A stretch of 64,000 bases of DNA, taken from positions 484,135 through 548,134 of the forward strand of contig NZ_FOCB01000001.1 in NCBI RefSeq assembly GCF_900109995.1, read 5' to 3'. Below are positions 1-13,574 of this stretch, in pieces (the stretch's first letter is position 1; each line of letters starts with the position of its first letter). Source of the stretch: Pseudomonas sp. ok272 (lineage in GTDB: Bacteria > Pseudomonadota > Gammaproteobacteria > Pseudomonadales > Pseudomonadaceae). The notes beneath the pieces were generated by a model that was not told the DNA's origin, searched no databases, and worked only from the letters and a program-made list of their open reading frames with translations. The position numbers were made by a program, and so were the translations under genes.

Positions 1-708
1 CTGGTGCGTGCCGGGTGTGTGATCGGTGGTTTGTCGGCGGGTGTCTATCCGCTGGCACAACTGGGCTTGCTCGATGGTTACCGGGCGGCGGTGCACTGGC
101 GCTGGCAGGATGATTTCTCCGAACGCTTCCCCAAAGTCATCGCCACCAGTCATCTGTTCGACTGGGACCGTGATCGCCTGACCGCGTGTGGCGGTATGTC
201 GGTGCTCGACTTGTTGCTGGCGGTGCTGGCCCGCGACCATGGCGCCGAGTTGGCCGGTGCGGTGTCGGAAGAACTGGTGGTCGAGCGCATTCGCGAAGGC
301 GGCGAGCGCCAGCGCATTCCGTTGCAGAATCGCCTGGGCTCCAGCCATCCCAAGCTCACGCAAGCCGTGTTGCTGATGGAAGCCAACATCGAAGAGCCGC
401 TGACCACCGACGAAATCGCCCAGCATGTGTGCGTGTCCCGTCGGCAGTTGGAGCGCATCTTCAAGCAATACCTCAACCGCGTGCCGAGCCAGTACTACCT
501 GGAATTGCGCCTGAACAAGGCCCGGCAGATGTTGATGCAGACCAGCAAGTCGATCATCCAGATCGGCCTGTCGTGTGGCTTCTCCTCGGGGCCGCATTTC
601 TCCAGCGCCTACCGCAACTTCTTTGGTGCCACGCCGCGTGAAGACCGTAACCAGCGGCGCAGCAGCAGCCCATTCGAGTTGTCCTCGGTGCCGTCCGAGC
701 GCGGCTGA
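1..708 (+). CDS. argR: Arginine-responsive regulator ArgR, AraC/GlxA family (5' truncated)
   Basis: This is the C-terminal part of the AraC-family arginine regulator of pseudomonads, which activates arginine catabolism and controls arginine uptake and synthesis genes. The reading frame is open at the first base, so the start and most of the N-terminal sensing (DJ-1/PfpI-like) domain lie outside the window. The visible 235 residues hold the end of that domain and a two-helix-turn-helix AraC domain (about residues 120-225 of the visible part), including the motifs LTTDEIAQHVCVSRRQLER and CGFSSGPHFSSAYRNFFG. Identity rests on this domain order and on the aruCFGDBE genes downstream, as in P. aeruginosa. 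A convergent LRR gene separates it from aruC. Confidence 0.9.
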   Translation: MVRAGCVIGGLSAGVYPLAQLGLLDGYRAAVHWRWQDDFSERFPKVIATSHLFDWDRDRLTACGGMSVLDLLLAVLARDHGAELAGAVSEELVVERIREGGERQRIPLQNRLGSSHPKLTQAVLLMEANIEEPLTTDEIAQHVCVSRRQLERIFKQYLNRVPSQYYLELRLNKARQMLMQTSKSIIQIGLSCGFSSGPHFSSAYRNFFGATPREDRNQRRSSSPFELSSVPSERG

Positions 709-722
709 GCGGGGCGAGCGGT

Positions 723-1480
723 TTATTCCTCCATCGGTTGCGGGCTGCGCGGCGGCAGCAGTGGCACGCCGAACTCATCCTCCATGGCTTCCTCTACCCC
801 CAGTTCGTACCCGGTCAGTTGGTAGTAGCGGCGCAGCAGCTCCATGCTTTCGGCCGTCAGCGGGTTACCGCTCAAATCGGAATCGTCATTGAGTGGCAGG
901 GGCATTTCCAGGATGTCGCTGGGCAGGTGTTGAATCTGGTTGTCACTCAGGTCCAGCACTTTCAAGCGGCTCAGGCCAAATACCCCCGCCGGCACTTCGC
1001 TGAGCCCGCAGTTGTGCATGAACACCGTGGTCAGCCTCGACAGGTGGCTTAGGTCGGGGCTGAGGCCCAGTGGGTTATCGCTCAGGTCCAGGTATTCAAT
1101 GTCGGTCAGGCTCGCGAGTTGCTGGGCGCTGTGGGCGGAGAGTCGGATCTGGCTGTCCGGCAGCGCCAGGTCTTGCAGGTGCTGCAGGTCGAACACGCCT
1201 TCGGGGATGTCGGTCAACCGATGCCGCTCGACGGTCAGTTGCCTGAGGTTGGGAAAGCACGCCAGTAACCCATCGATCCGTCCGTTGGTGCCTTCGCCAA
1301 TGATCTCGATCAGCGTGACGTGCTTGAACCGGGCGTCCAGCCTGGGCATGTCGCCCAGCAACTGGCCATGAAACACCAGTTTGTAGGTGAGCTGCGTGGT
1401 GATGTTTTCGTCGTCCGGTTCGGTTTCCCGGCGCCAGCATTCCTCCAGCAACTCCTTGAAGAGCCGGCGGCGGATTTGTT
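723..1480 (-). repeat. LRR module 3 of the giant LRR protein (C-terminal, shortened)
   Basis: The third repeat has landmarks EECWRRETEPDDE, LLACFPNLRQL, LDLSDNPLGLS and GNPLTAESMELLRRYY. It lacks the PGDL linker that closes modules 1 and 2 and ends the protein about 40 residues after the last LRR. Confidence 0.7.
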
Positions 1481-4400
1481 CTTCGGCCCGTGCGCCTTCG
1501 TCCAGGACGGTATCGAGCCACGGGTCGCGCAACGGGATATCGATCACCCATTGCTGAAGATCGGTGCGCATCTGTTCGAACTCGGAGCCCAGGCGCGTGA
1601 TCTCGGGTCCGGCGGCGTCCAGGTCGCCGGGCAGTTGAAAGTAAATATGACTGACTTCGCTGTCCGGTAGCTCGGGGTAGAGCAGCCGCAGGCGTTGAAA
1701 CTCAGCGGCAGGAGCATCGACCAGAAACAGCTCGCCCGTGGCTTGGCTATGGTTTTTTATCCGCTGCAGTGTCTGGCGCGACAAGGGGTTGCCCGACAGA
1801 TTCAGGCCGGCGTTTAGGCCGGACCCTGCGTGGAATAACGCGTCGGGCAGATCATGGATGGCGTTGTGGCTCAGGTCCTTCCAGACCCCGGATGTTTGCG
1901 CGGAGAGCAGGGCCTCCGGGACTTCGCCAAGACCAGTGTGGCTCAGCGAGAGTCGCGAGAGCTGGGGCAGTTGGCTGATGTCGGGTATCCGCTCCAGCGG
2001 GTTGTGGCTCAGGTCCAGCCGTTGCAGGTTGCGCATGCCGGCGATGACATCGGCTTGCGCTGCAGGCAGTCGCAGGCCGCAACGGCTAAGGCTCAGGTGG
2101 TTGAGTTGCGGCAGTTGCTCAATGCCCGTCGGCAATTCGCCGAGCCAGTAGTTTTCAATCGACAGTCGGCGCAACGCAGGGAAGTGCTGTAAAAACCTGC
2201 CCAACTGCAAGGCGGAGCCGCGGCCCTGCAGGGTCAGCGCGGTCACGTGCTTGAACGGTGTGCGCAGCGCAGGCAGCGCCGCACTGACCGGCTTGGTCAA
2301 GACCAGTTCATGGTGTGGCGTGTCCTGCGCGGTGTGTTCATCCAGGGGTGTTTCCTGGCGCCAGCCCGCTTGCAGGTCTTGCATGAACAGGTGCCGATAG
2401 GTGCGCTCTTGCAGGGAGGCGTGTGGGTCCTGGGTCCAGGGCTCCATGTCCAGGCCTATCGCTGCGTAGTCCCGCTCAAGCTGGTCGATGGCCGCCGTGC
2501 CCGACGCCAGGTCGCCGGGCAGGGAATAGATGAAGTGGTTGACGTCAGTGTGGGTGAAGGTCGGATAGAGCCGTGCGACACGTTCGGTATCCAGGGCATC
2601 GGCGTCGATCGCCATGGAATTGCCGGTACGCTGGAAGTACGTTTTGACCTGCTCCAGGGTCGCCCGCGAGAGTGGGTTGTTGGACAGGTCAAAGCGTTCG
2701 CTGGCGGCGGCGGGCAGGTTGAAGAACGCTGGCGGTAGTTCGCGGATCTGGTTGTGGGCCAGCATCACCAGTTCCAGGTTTGCACGGCCCAGCAGGCCTT
2801 CAGGTAACTCGCTGAGCCCGGTGTTTGCGAGGTCCAGGTAGCGCAGGTTCGGCATGTTGGCGACGCTGGGGAACAGCGTCAGTGGGTTGTTGGACAGGTC
2901 CAGGGTGACCAGGCGCGACATGGCACTGATTCCTGCCCGGCTTTCGTAGCTGAGGGTGATCGCGCAGTGGCTCAGGATCAGTTCGTTCAACTGTGGCATC
3001 GAGAGGATCTGTGACGGCAAGTGTTCGAGGGCAATGTCCCGCACGGCCAGTTGACGCAGTCGTGGGAACACCTGCAAGAAACCATTGAGCTCAAGCCGCG
3101 CGTGTTCTCCCGAGATCTCCAGCCAGGAAATATGCGCCATGTGCGCGTTGATCCTGGGCAGCTCGCCAAACACCGGCGCGTTCAATCTGAGGATTCTGCC
3201 GTTGATGGTGGGGGGCTCATGGTAGTGATCGACGGCGCCTTCGTGACGCCAGGCGCTCCTCAGTTCACGGACCCACAGGTTGCGACTGTGTCGCGCATAG
3301 CCAAGCGCTTCGGGGCTCAGGGCAATCCCTGTCTCGGGATGGATGCGGGGGGTGTTGACCTCCCACATGGCCAGGACAATGTCCATTCGAAAGAACTCGT
3401 CTTTCATCGCCCGCAGGGTTGCCAGCGCGCCTGCGGGCCGTGCGGCGAAGAGGTGCAGCAGATGCTGGATCTGTTCGGGGGTCTGGGCGGGAAACAATTC
3501 ATGGGCGATCCGCTCAAGGGACGGTCCCTGGCTGGGGCCTGGCGTGGGTGCGTCGGCGGCGCGATAGCCTTCCATCCCGCCGCGCAGGCGCATCACCTCG
3601 GGGTCATAGGCCGGTTTGAGCAGCGGGTCGGTGTCGAGCAAGCGTCGCAGCGCCGGGCGGTCCAGCGGGTGCCGGGCAATGGCCTGGCGCAGTACGGGGC
3701 CCTGGCCGATGTGGATGCCCAAGGCGTTGCGCTGGGCATCGGGGATCGCCTGCAGGATCGCGGTGTAGAAATCGGTGTCGCCAAACAGCCTGCCATTGTC
3801 TTCAGGGACGTAATCACCTTCGGCGGTCAGGATCAGTCGTCTTTTTATCTGGGCCTGCTCGGCGCCGATGCTGTCGAGCAGCGGTCCGTCGCTGCGGTAG
3901 TGCCTGACTTCGATGCGCACCTGGGGTGACCAGCCGGGCAGGTTGTCCAGGGAATGCAGGGCCAGTCGGGCGGTGTCCGGGTTGTCGACGGCGTCCAGGT
4001 AAAGGCCTTCGTAGGCGCGAGTGGTGCGCACTTCCTGTTGGGTCCATGCGGCGAGGTCAGCCAGGCGCTTGGGCACTTGGCCCTGGTCGATGGCGCGCAA
4101 CTCCTGGGCGCTGGCGTGATCGAGCAACTCCTGGGCGACGCTGGTCGGCAGACCAGGGTGTGGCGCGGAGTCGATGAGCTTTTGTTGGCGGGCGCTGTGG
4201 GCTCGGTTCGCGCTGCGATAGTGTGAGTCAAACAGGGTGAAGCGTTTGTCCTGGGCGATGCGCGCCAGCTTTTTGCGCAAGGCCGCTGCACGGGTCTGCG
4301 CCGAGCGGGGTGGCTGGCCGAATTCCTCCTCCAGCAGCGTTTTGCGCTCCGCTTCGTCAAGGCTTTCGATTACGGTGCGCAACAGGTCACCGCTGTTGAG

Positions 4401-6674
4401 TTGGGCTTCGTGGATCTGTACCACGCTGGCGCCGCGGTGCTGGCCAAATTCCCAGGTGGTGTTGCCCGAGGCGTCGAGAAAGCGCAGGGTCTTGCCCTCG
4501 GGCCACAAGCCGTAACTGGTCAGCAGTTGCAGCTGTATCTGCGGGTCGGCCTGCCTGTAGAGCGCAGGGTCGTCGCTGTTCATCTGGCTGATAAAGTCTT
4601 GGATGCCCTGGTCGACCTGGAAGCGCTTGAGGCTGTCAGCCAGCAGCGGTGGGGGCGTCTGTTGGGTGACGTGCATTTTGCGCAGCGTGTTGTCGTGGGT
4701 CCCGCTGACATCCCGCACCTGCTGCAATTGTGCGTCGCTGAGGGTGTCGGCCTGATAGCCCAAGCGGCGCATGAGCGTGGCGCTGTCCCAACTCAAGGGG
4801 CGTTCCAGTTCGATCACCCAGGCGCCCTGGCCGTTGGTCATGGCCGGCGGGCGGTAGGCATTGGCGCGCGTGGGGTGTTGCAGGTAGTAGCGTTCGTCGG
4901 CGTGGTTCCACAGCACGCTGTAATGCTCACCGTTCAGGTGCAGGACGAGTTTTGCGTGGTGATGATGCAAGCCCCGCTCGTTGGGGCGGGAGTCCTTGGC
5001 CAGCGTCAGCTCATGGCGATAGGGCGCCAGGTCCGGGTCCCACAAGCGACGCTGGCCATTGGGTAAGGTGACGGGGTTGAAACGGTCGATGAACTGCAGG
5101 AGTTCGGCCGGTAGTACCTGGCGCATTAGCGTCTCGGCGATCGGCACTCCCGTGGCAAACAGGCCCAGTTGGATCAGTTGTTCGACGAACCCCATGGCAT
5201 GTCCAAAGGCTTCGCGTGTGAGGCCTTCGGCCCAGTCAACGATGCCCTCGAACGTCTCGTCGAGCAGTTGATAGGCGCTGTAGCCGAGCATCAGCGCCCC
5301 CAGCGGTGGCACGAAGGGCGTGGCAATGAACGCAATCGCTTGCAGCACGGCCGAGGCGATTTTCTGAATGAAACCCCAGCGCTCCCAGCGGGCTTTCTGG
5401 TTGACGTCGGCCGTGGAGACGGCTTGGCTGCGGGCATCGTTGAGTACCTTGCTGAGTTTGACTTGATACAAATACTCGAACAGGTCGCGGGTGATTTTTT
5501 CCGAGCGAAACTCCAGGTTGGGTCGCTCGACGGCCGTCTCGCGCCAACTGGGCAATGGCTCGCCGGGCGTGTGGGGGTGCCAGGTCACCTCGGTGAGGCG
5601 GTGGTTGAGACTGGCAAACACTTGGCCCTGCTCCTCGTGATCGACAAAGCGACTGAAGAAGCGTTGATAGTCGGGGGCGCGCAGTTTATGGCTCAGCGCC
5701 CGCATCAAGGCGCTCGTGTTGTCGTAGTGCTTGAGCGGGTGGTGCGGGTCGTCCGGGATGTAGGCGATGACGGGGACCTCCCCACGGCGTGTGTCCAGGT
5801 CCTCGGCAAACACGACGATGCCGGTGAGGCGGCTCGACATCATGCTCAGGTTGTAGCCGGTCAGCGCCGGGCAGCCATGGGTTGCGCCGCGCGGATCGCC
5901 GATCAGCTGTTTGATCCCGTCATAACCGGCCTGGGGGATGTCGGCCCTGATCAGCGCCATCTCCAGAGCCAGGTCCAGCGCCGCCCGTTGGCTCTGCTTG
6001 AGGGTGTGCCGCAGGCTGGCCTGGGCCACAGGGTTGGTCATCCCCAGGTAGTCATTGAGATAACGCTGGTAGTGACCGCCGATATCCAGCTCGCGGCAGA
6101 GCGTGGCGAACTGGGCCACGCTGATCTTCGCGGCGATCGCCGGCAGGCTTTCGAAGTGCCCGGTGCTGCTCGGTTGGCTGATGAACCCGGAGTTCTGCTC
6201 GTAGGCCTGGGGTTGCGCTTCTGAGGGTTCGAAGTTGTGCAGCGCCGCGTCGAGCATCGATACCGTCCAGGTCCTGGCGGCGCCGGGGGAGACGGTAAAG
6301 GTGGCGATCTTCAGCGGGATATAGAGTTGCAGGTAGGTGCTGGCAACGTCGACGTCGAGGGCGTAGCGGGTGTTCAATGCCTGTTGCAGTCGTTCAGCGG
6401 CAAAATCCCTGGGGGTCTTGAGGTTGGCCATGGCCTTGTCCAGGTGATTCTGTGTGGTCCAGGCATGGGCGTTGAGGCGCTTGAGTGTTTGGTGCTGCGC
6501 AGGCGAGGCGGTGGTGTGCCACCGGGCAATGATCGGCGAGTGATGGGCCAGGGCATCGCGCTTGGTGGTCGAGGCGTGGCCGAGCCACGGGGCAATGACC
6601 TGTGCGAGGATCTCGTGGCGTGGATCGCGGGGTGCGGTGGCGGCGTCGGGCAGGGTGGCAGGTGGTTGTGGCAT
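723..6674 (-). CDS. Giant toxin-like leucine-rich-repeat protein (DUF6543/dermonecrotic-toxin type), no visible NEL domain
   Basis: This encodes 1,983 residues from the ATG at 6674, chosen because AGGAG lies 8 bases upstream; an open frame extends further but lacks an RBS. The N-terminal ~1,100 residues resemble the large alpha-helical dermonecrotic-toxin-type region (DUF6543) of Pseudomonas LRR proteins, with hydrophobic stretches near residues 440-470 and 495-520. From about residue 1,128 there are three tandem modules of ~300 residues (about 1128-1430, 1430-1735, 1735-1983). Each opens with a W-R-x-E segment, followed by LRRs carrying LDLSxNPL signatures. Related proteins often end in a NEL-type E3 ubiquitin ligase domain with a catalytic CxD cysteine; I see none, and the protein stops right after the third module with an acidic, proline-rich tail. 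There is no signal peptide. The role is inferred: a secreted or injected effector, or a contact-dependent toxin. Confidence 0.75.
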   Translation of the reverse strand: MPQPPATLPDAATAPRDPRHEILAQVIAPWLGHASTTKRDALAHHSPIIARWHTTASPAQHQTLKRLNAHAWTTQNHLDKAMANLKTPRDFAAERLQQALNTRYALDVDVASTYLQLYIPLKIATFTVSPGAARTWTVSMLDAALHNFEPSEAQPQAYEQNSGFISQPSSTGHFESLPAIAAKISVAQFATLCRELDIGGHYQRYLNDYLGMTNPVAQASLRHTLKQSQRAALDLALEMALIRADIPQAGYDGIKQLIGDPRGATHGCPALTGYNLSMMSSRLTGIVVFAEDLDTRRGEVPVIAYIPDDPHHPLKHYDNTSALMRALSHKLRAPDYQRFFSRFVDHEEQGQVFASLNHRLTEVTWHPHTPGEPLPSWRETAVERPNLEFRSEKITRDLFEYLYQVKLSKVLNDARSQAVSTADVNQKARWERWGFIQKIASAVLQAIAFIATPFVPPLGALMLGYSAYQLLDETFEGIVDWAEGLTREAFGHAMGFVEQLIQLGLFATGVPIAETLMRQVLPAELLQFIDRFNPVTLPNGQRRLWDPDLAPYRHELTLAKDSRPNERGLHHHHAKLVLHLNGEHYSVLWNHADERYYLQHPTRANAYRPPAMTNGQGAWVIELERPLSWDSATLMRRLGYQADTLSDAQLQQVRDVSGTHDNTLRKMHVTQQTPPPLLADSLKRFQVDQGIQDFISQMNSDDPALYRQADPQIQLQLLTSYGLWPEGKTLRFLDASGNTTWEFGQHRGASVVQIHEAQLNSGDLLRTVIESLDEAERKTLLEEEFGQPPRSAQTRAAALRKKLARIAQDKRFTLFDSHYRSANRAHSARQQKLIDSAPHPGLPTSVAQELLDHASAQELRAIDQGQVPKRLADLAAWTQQEVRTTRAYEGLYLDAVDNPDTARLALHSLDNLPGWSPQVRIEVRHYRSDGPLLDSIGAEQAQIKRRLILTAEGDYVPEDNGRLFGDTDFYTAILQAIPDAQRNALGIHIGQGPVLRQAIARHPLDRPALRRLLDTDPLLKPAYDPEVMRLRGGMEGYRAADAPTPGPSQGPSLERIAHELFPAQTPEQIQHLLHLFAARPAGALATLRAMKDEFFRMDIVLAMWEVNTPRIHPETGIALSPEALGYARHSRNLWVRELRSAWRHEGAVDHYHEPPTINGRILRLNAPVFGELPRINAHMAHISWLEISGEHARLELNGFLQVFPRLRQLAVRDIALEHLPSQILSMPQLNELILSHCAITLSYESRAGISAMSRLVTLDLSNNPLTLFPSVANMPNLRYLDLANTGLSELPEGLLGRANLELVMLAHNQIRELPPAFFNLPAAASERFDLSNNPLSRATLEQVKTYFQRTGNSMAIDADALDTERVARLYPTFTHTDVNHFIYSLPGDLASGTAAIDQLERDYAAIGLDMEPWTQDPHASLQERTYRHLFMQDLQAGWRQETPLDEHTAQDTPHHELVLTKPVSAALPALRTPFKHVTALTLQGRGSALQLGRFLQHFPALRRLSIENYWLGELPTGIEQLPQLNHLSLSRCGLRLPAAQADVIAGMRNLQRLDLSHNPLERIPDISQLPQLSRLSLSHTGLGEVPEALLSAQTSGVWKDLSHNAIHDLPDALFHAGSGLNAGLNLSGNPLSRQTLQRIKNHSQATGELFLVDAPAAEFQRLRLLYPELPDSEVSHIYFQLPGDLDAAGPEITRLGSEFEQMRTDLQQWVIDIPLRDPWLDTVLDEGARAEEQIRRRLFKELLEECWRRETEPDDENITTQLTYKLVFHGQLLGDMPRLDARFKHVTLIEIIGEGTNGRIDGLLACFPNLRQLTVERHRLTDIPEGVFDLQHLQDLALPDSQIRLSAHSAQQLASLTDIEYLDLSDNPLGLSPDLSHLSRLTTVFMHNCGLSEVPAGVFGLSRLKVLDLSDNQIQHLPSDILEMPLPLNDDSDLSGNPLTAESMELLRRYYQLTGYELGVEEAMEDEFGVPLLPPRSPQPMEE
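1480..2400 (-). repeat. LRR module 2 of the giant LRR protein
   Basis: This is the second in-gene repeat. It has the same order of landmarks as module 1: QAGWRQETPLDE, FLQHFPALRRL, LDLSHNPLERI, GNPLSRQTLQRIKNH and QLPGDLDAAG. It is diverged from module 1 in sequence but keeps its spacing, which points to old tandem duplication. Confidence 0.7.
2400..3300 (-). repeat. LRR module 1 of the giant LRR protein
   Basis: This is the first of three in-gene repeats of about 300 codons. It begins at the segment RSAWRHEGAVD, carries a pre-LRR stretch (FLQVFPRLRQL) and leucine-rich repeats with LDLSNNPLTLF, and closes with NNPLSRATLEQVKTYFQ and SLPGDLASG. The matching signatures in modules 2 and 3 are spaced about 890-920 bases apart. 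Confidence 0.7.
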
Positions 6675-6840
6675 GGGTTTGGCTCCTGGTGGATGGGGTG
6701 TCGAGCCAGCAAACCAGCTTGCCGTGGTGCAAAGGCGGTAGATAGTTAGCGAGGTGAAGGTCGGTGAATATGCAATCGGCCGGTTGTAATCCTGCCTCTG
6801 CGCCGACGCACGGTTTAAACTGCGCCTTTGCGACGCTATT

Positions 6841-8206
<1,366 letters not shown>

Positions 8207-8270
8207 TAGACCCTTCGGCGCCTGGTTGTCCGGGCGCCGATCAAAATTTTAATGCCGGGCCAGATCAAAG

Positions 8271-8358
8271 GTGGGAGCGGGCTTGCTCGCGAAAGCGGTG
8301 GCTCAGACAGCGAGCGTGTTGACTGATACAGCGCTTTCGCGAGCAAGCCCGCTCCCAC
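8271..8358. repeat. REPIN (paired REP palindromes) between aruC and aruF
   Basis: GTGGGAGCGGGCTTGCTCGC at the left end and its reverse complement at the right end enclose about 40 variable bases. This is the usual form of the fluorescens-group REP doublet. It can fold in the transcript between aruC and aruF. Confidence 0.9.
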
Positions 8359-8414
8359 ACTGATGTGTGTGCCCGGTTATTTTTCTGTAAGTCTTGAGAG
8401 ATAGGAGTGACACC

Positions 8415-9434
8415 ATGCTGGTGATGCGCCCCGCGCAAATGGCTGATCTGGGCGAGGTACAGCGTCTGGCTGCGGACAGCCCGATTGGTGTCACTTCCTT
8501 GCCGGATGACGTTGAACGCCTGAGCGACAAGATCGCCGCGAGCGAAGCCTCGTTCGCCGCCGAAGTCAGCTTCAATGGCGAAGAAAGCTACTTCTTCGTT
8601 CTTGAAGACACCGCCACCGGTCAGTTGGCCGGTTGCTCGGCCATCGTTGCCTCGGCCGGTTACTCCGAGCCGTTCTACAGCTTTCGCAACGAAACCTTCG
8701 TGCACGCCTCCCGCGAGCTGAAGATCCACAACAAGATCCACGTGCTCTCCCAGTGCCACGACCTGACCGGCAACAGCCTGTTGACCAGCTTCTACGTCAA
8801 GCGTGACCTGGTCGGATCGCCCTGGTCGGAGCTCAACTCCCGTGGGCGCCTGCTGTTCGTCGCCAGCCACCCGGAGCGCTTTGCCGACTCGGTGGTGACC
8901 GAGATCGTCGGCTACAGCGATGAAAACGGCGACTCACCGTTCTGGGACGCCATTGGCCGCAATTTCTTCGACCTCAACTACGCCGAGGCCGAGCGCCTGT
9001 GTGGCCTCAAGAGCCGGACGTTCCTGGCCGAACTGATGCCGCACTACCCGATCTATGTGCCCCTGCTGCCGGACTCGGCCCAGGAAGCCATGGGCCAGGT
9101 CCATCCGCGGGCACAGATCACCTTCGACATCCTGATGCGCGAAGGCTTCGAGACCGATCACTACATCGACATCTTCGACGGCGGCCCAACCCTGCACGCC
9201 CGTGTCTCGGGCATTCGCTCGATTGCCCAGAGTCGCCTGGTGCCGGTGAAGATTGGCGAGCCAGTCAAGGGTGCCGGGCGCCAGTACCTGGTGGCCAATG
9301 CCCAGTTACAGGATTACCGCGCGGTGATGCTTGAGCTCGATTACGCGCCAGGCAAACCGGTGATCCTGGACCTGGAGGCGGCCGAGGCCTTGGGTGTCGG
9401 TGAGGGCGTCAGCGTACGCCTGGTGGCCGTTTGA
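8415..9434 (+). CDS. aruF: Arginine/ornithine N-succinyltransferase subunit alpha
   Basis: AruF succinylates the alpha-amino group of arginine or ornithine with succinyl-CoA as the first step of the AST pathway. Pseudomonads encode two related subunits, AruF and AruG, in place of the single enterobacterial AstA. It has 339 residues from the ATG at 8415, with GGAG 8 bases upstream. It has the AstA signatures: MRPAQMADL at the N-terminus, HDLTGNSLLTSFYV, and the conserved FWDAIGRNFFDLNY and IAELMPHYPIY-type stretches shared with AruG. A REPIN lies between it and aruC. Confidence 0.95.
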   Translation: MLVMRPAQMADLGEVQRLAADSPIGVTSLPDDVERLSDKIAASEASFAAEVSFNGEESYFFVLEDTATGQLAGCSAIVASAGYSEPFYSFRNETFVHASRELKIHNKIHVLSQCHDLTGNSLLTSFYVKRDLVGSPWSELNSRGRLLFVASHPERFADSVVTEIVGYSDENGDSPFWDAIGRNFFDLNYAEAERLCGLKSRTFLAELMPHYPIYVPLLPDSAQEAMGQVHPRAQITFDILMREGFETDHYIDIFDGGPTLHARVSGIRSIAQSRLVPVKIGEPVKGAGRQYLVANAQLQDYRAVMLELDYAPGKPVILDLEAAEALGVGEGVSVRLVAV

Positions 9435-9517
9435 GGCCTGGCCCAGCGACCTGATTGCCTAGTAACGCAGCGAGTTTCACGGGGGGCCGTTATCGGTTGC
9501 CCGTCTGAGGAGATAGC

Positions 9518-12009
<2,492 letters not shown>

Positions 12010-12010
12010 T

Positions 12011-12097
12011 GTGGGAGCGGGCTTGCTCGCGAAGACGGCGTGTCATCCAACCTATCAGTGACTGAACCACCGCCTTCGCGAGCAAGCCCGCTCCCAC
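12011..12097. repeat. REPIN between aruD and aruB
   Basis: Another GTGGGAGCGGGCTTGCTCGC palindrome pair, 87 bases, starting one base after the aruD stop. It lies inside the presumed aru transcription unit, so it could shape transcript stability on either side. Confidence 0.9.
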
Positions 12098-12164
12098 GCC
12101 TTGATTTGTGGTGTATTCAAGAAAATTGATGCCTATAACAACAGATTCTCGTGGAGCCTCGCTG

Positions 12165-13511
12165 ATGAAATCCTATGAAGTCAATTTTGACGGTCTAGTG
12201 GGGCCGACCCATAACTACGGTGGCCTGTCCTACGGCAACGTGGCGTCCCAGAGCAACAGCCAGCAGTCTTCCAATCCCCGGGAAGCGGCACTGCAAGGGT
12301 TGGCGAAAATGAAAGCGCTGATGGACATGGGCTTTCAACAAGGCGTACTCGCGCCGCAAGAACGTCCGGATGTCGGCGCACTGCGCAGCCTGGGGTTCAG
12401 CGGCACCGACGCCCAGGTGATCGAGCGCGCGGCCAAGGACGCGATGCCGCTGCTGGTCGCCAGTTGCTCGGCGTCGAGCATGTGGGTGGCCAACGCCGCC
12501 ACCGTCAGCCCGAGCGCCGACACGGCCGACGGGCGCGTGCACTTCACCGCCGCCAACCTCAACTGCAAGTACCACCGCAGCATCGAGCACCCGACCACCA
12601 GCCGCGTGCTGGGGGCGATGTTCGCCGACCAGAAGCACTTCGCCCATCACGCCGCGTTGCCGGCGGTGGCGCAGTTCGGTGACGAAGGCGCGGCCAACCA
12701 CACCCGTTTCTGCCGTGACTACGGCGAAGCCGGCGTCGAGTTCTTTGTGTTCGGGCGCAGCGCGTTCGACACCCGCTATCCGGCACCGCAAAAGTACCCG
12801 GCACGCCAGACCCTCGAAGCGTCGCAAGCGGTTGTCCGCCTGCACGGCTTGAGCGAGGACGGTGTGGTCTACGCCCAGCAGAACCCGTCGGTGATCGACC
12901 AGGGCGTGTTCCACAACGACGTGATCGCGGTGGGTAACGGCGAGGCGCTGTTCTATCACGAGGAGGCGTTCCTCAATACCGAGGCGATGCTGGCTGAGTT
13001 GTCGAGCAAGCTGGCAGCGCGCGGTGGCCAGTTCAAGGCGATCTGCGTGCCACGCTCGCAGGTGTCGGTGGAGGACGCCGTGCGTTCCTACCTGTTCAAC
13101 AGCCAGTTGTTGTCCCGTGCCGACGGCTCGATGCTGTTGATCGTGCCCCAGGAGTGCCAGAACAACGAACGCGTCTGGCAGTACCTGCAAGGCTTGACCG
13201 GTTCCGGCGGCCTGATCCGCGAAGTCAAGGTCTTCGACCTCAAGCAAAGCATGCAGAATGGCGGTGGCCCGGCGTGCCTGCGGCTGCGCGTGGCGCTCAA
13301 TGAAACCGAACTGGCGGCGGTCAACCCGGGGGTTATCATGACGGCGCCGCTGTATGGCTCGCTGACCCAGTGGGTCGACAAGCACTACCGTGACCGCATG
13401 ACCGAAAACGATCTGGCGGACCCACAATTGTTGCTTGAGTGCCGGACGGCACTGGATGAACTGACGCAAATCCTTAAACTGGGCGCGGTTTATCCATTCC
13501 AGATCAATTAA
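12165..13511 (+). CDS. aruB: N-succinylarginine dihydrolase
   Basis: AruB (AstB) hydrolyses N2-succinylarginine to succinylornithine, CO2 and two ammonia, the second AST step. It has 448 residues from the ATG at 12165, where the conserved [19 protein letters not shown] begins; GTGGAG lies about 9 bases upstream. An in-frame start at 12108 would add 19 unconserved residues. It belongs to the amidinotransferase/guanidinohydrolase fold, with conserved [18 protein letters not shown] and a C-terminal [11 protein letters not shown] cysteine that fits the catalytic position. It is separated from aruD by a REPIN. Confidence 0.95.
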   Translation: MKSYEVNFDGLVGPTHNYGGLSYGNVASQSNSQQSSNPREAALQGLAKMKALMDMGFQQGVLAPQERPDVGALRSLGFSGTDAQVIERAAKDAMPLLVASCSASSMWVANAATVSPSADTADGRVHFTAANLNCKYHRSIEHPTTSRVLGAMFADQKHFAHHAALPAVAQFGDEGAANHTRFCRDYGEAGVEFFVFGRSAFDTRYPAPQKYPARQTLEASQAVVRLHGLSEDGVVYAQQNPSVIDQGVFHNDVIAVGNGEALFYHEEAFLNTEAMLAELSSKLAARGGQFKAICVPRSQVSVEDAVRSYLFNSQLLSRADGSMLLIVPQECQNNERVWQYLQGLTGSGGLIREVKVFDLKQSMQNGGGPACLRLRVALNETELAAVNPGVIMTAPLYGSLTQWVDKHYRDRMTENDLADPQLLLECRTALDELTQILKLGAVYPFQIN

Positions 13512-13574
13512 AGGCCCGCGTGCGGCTCCAATGAGCCGGGCGCGAGGTTTTATCATCCAGATGAGAACGTAAAA

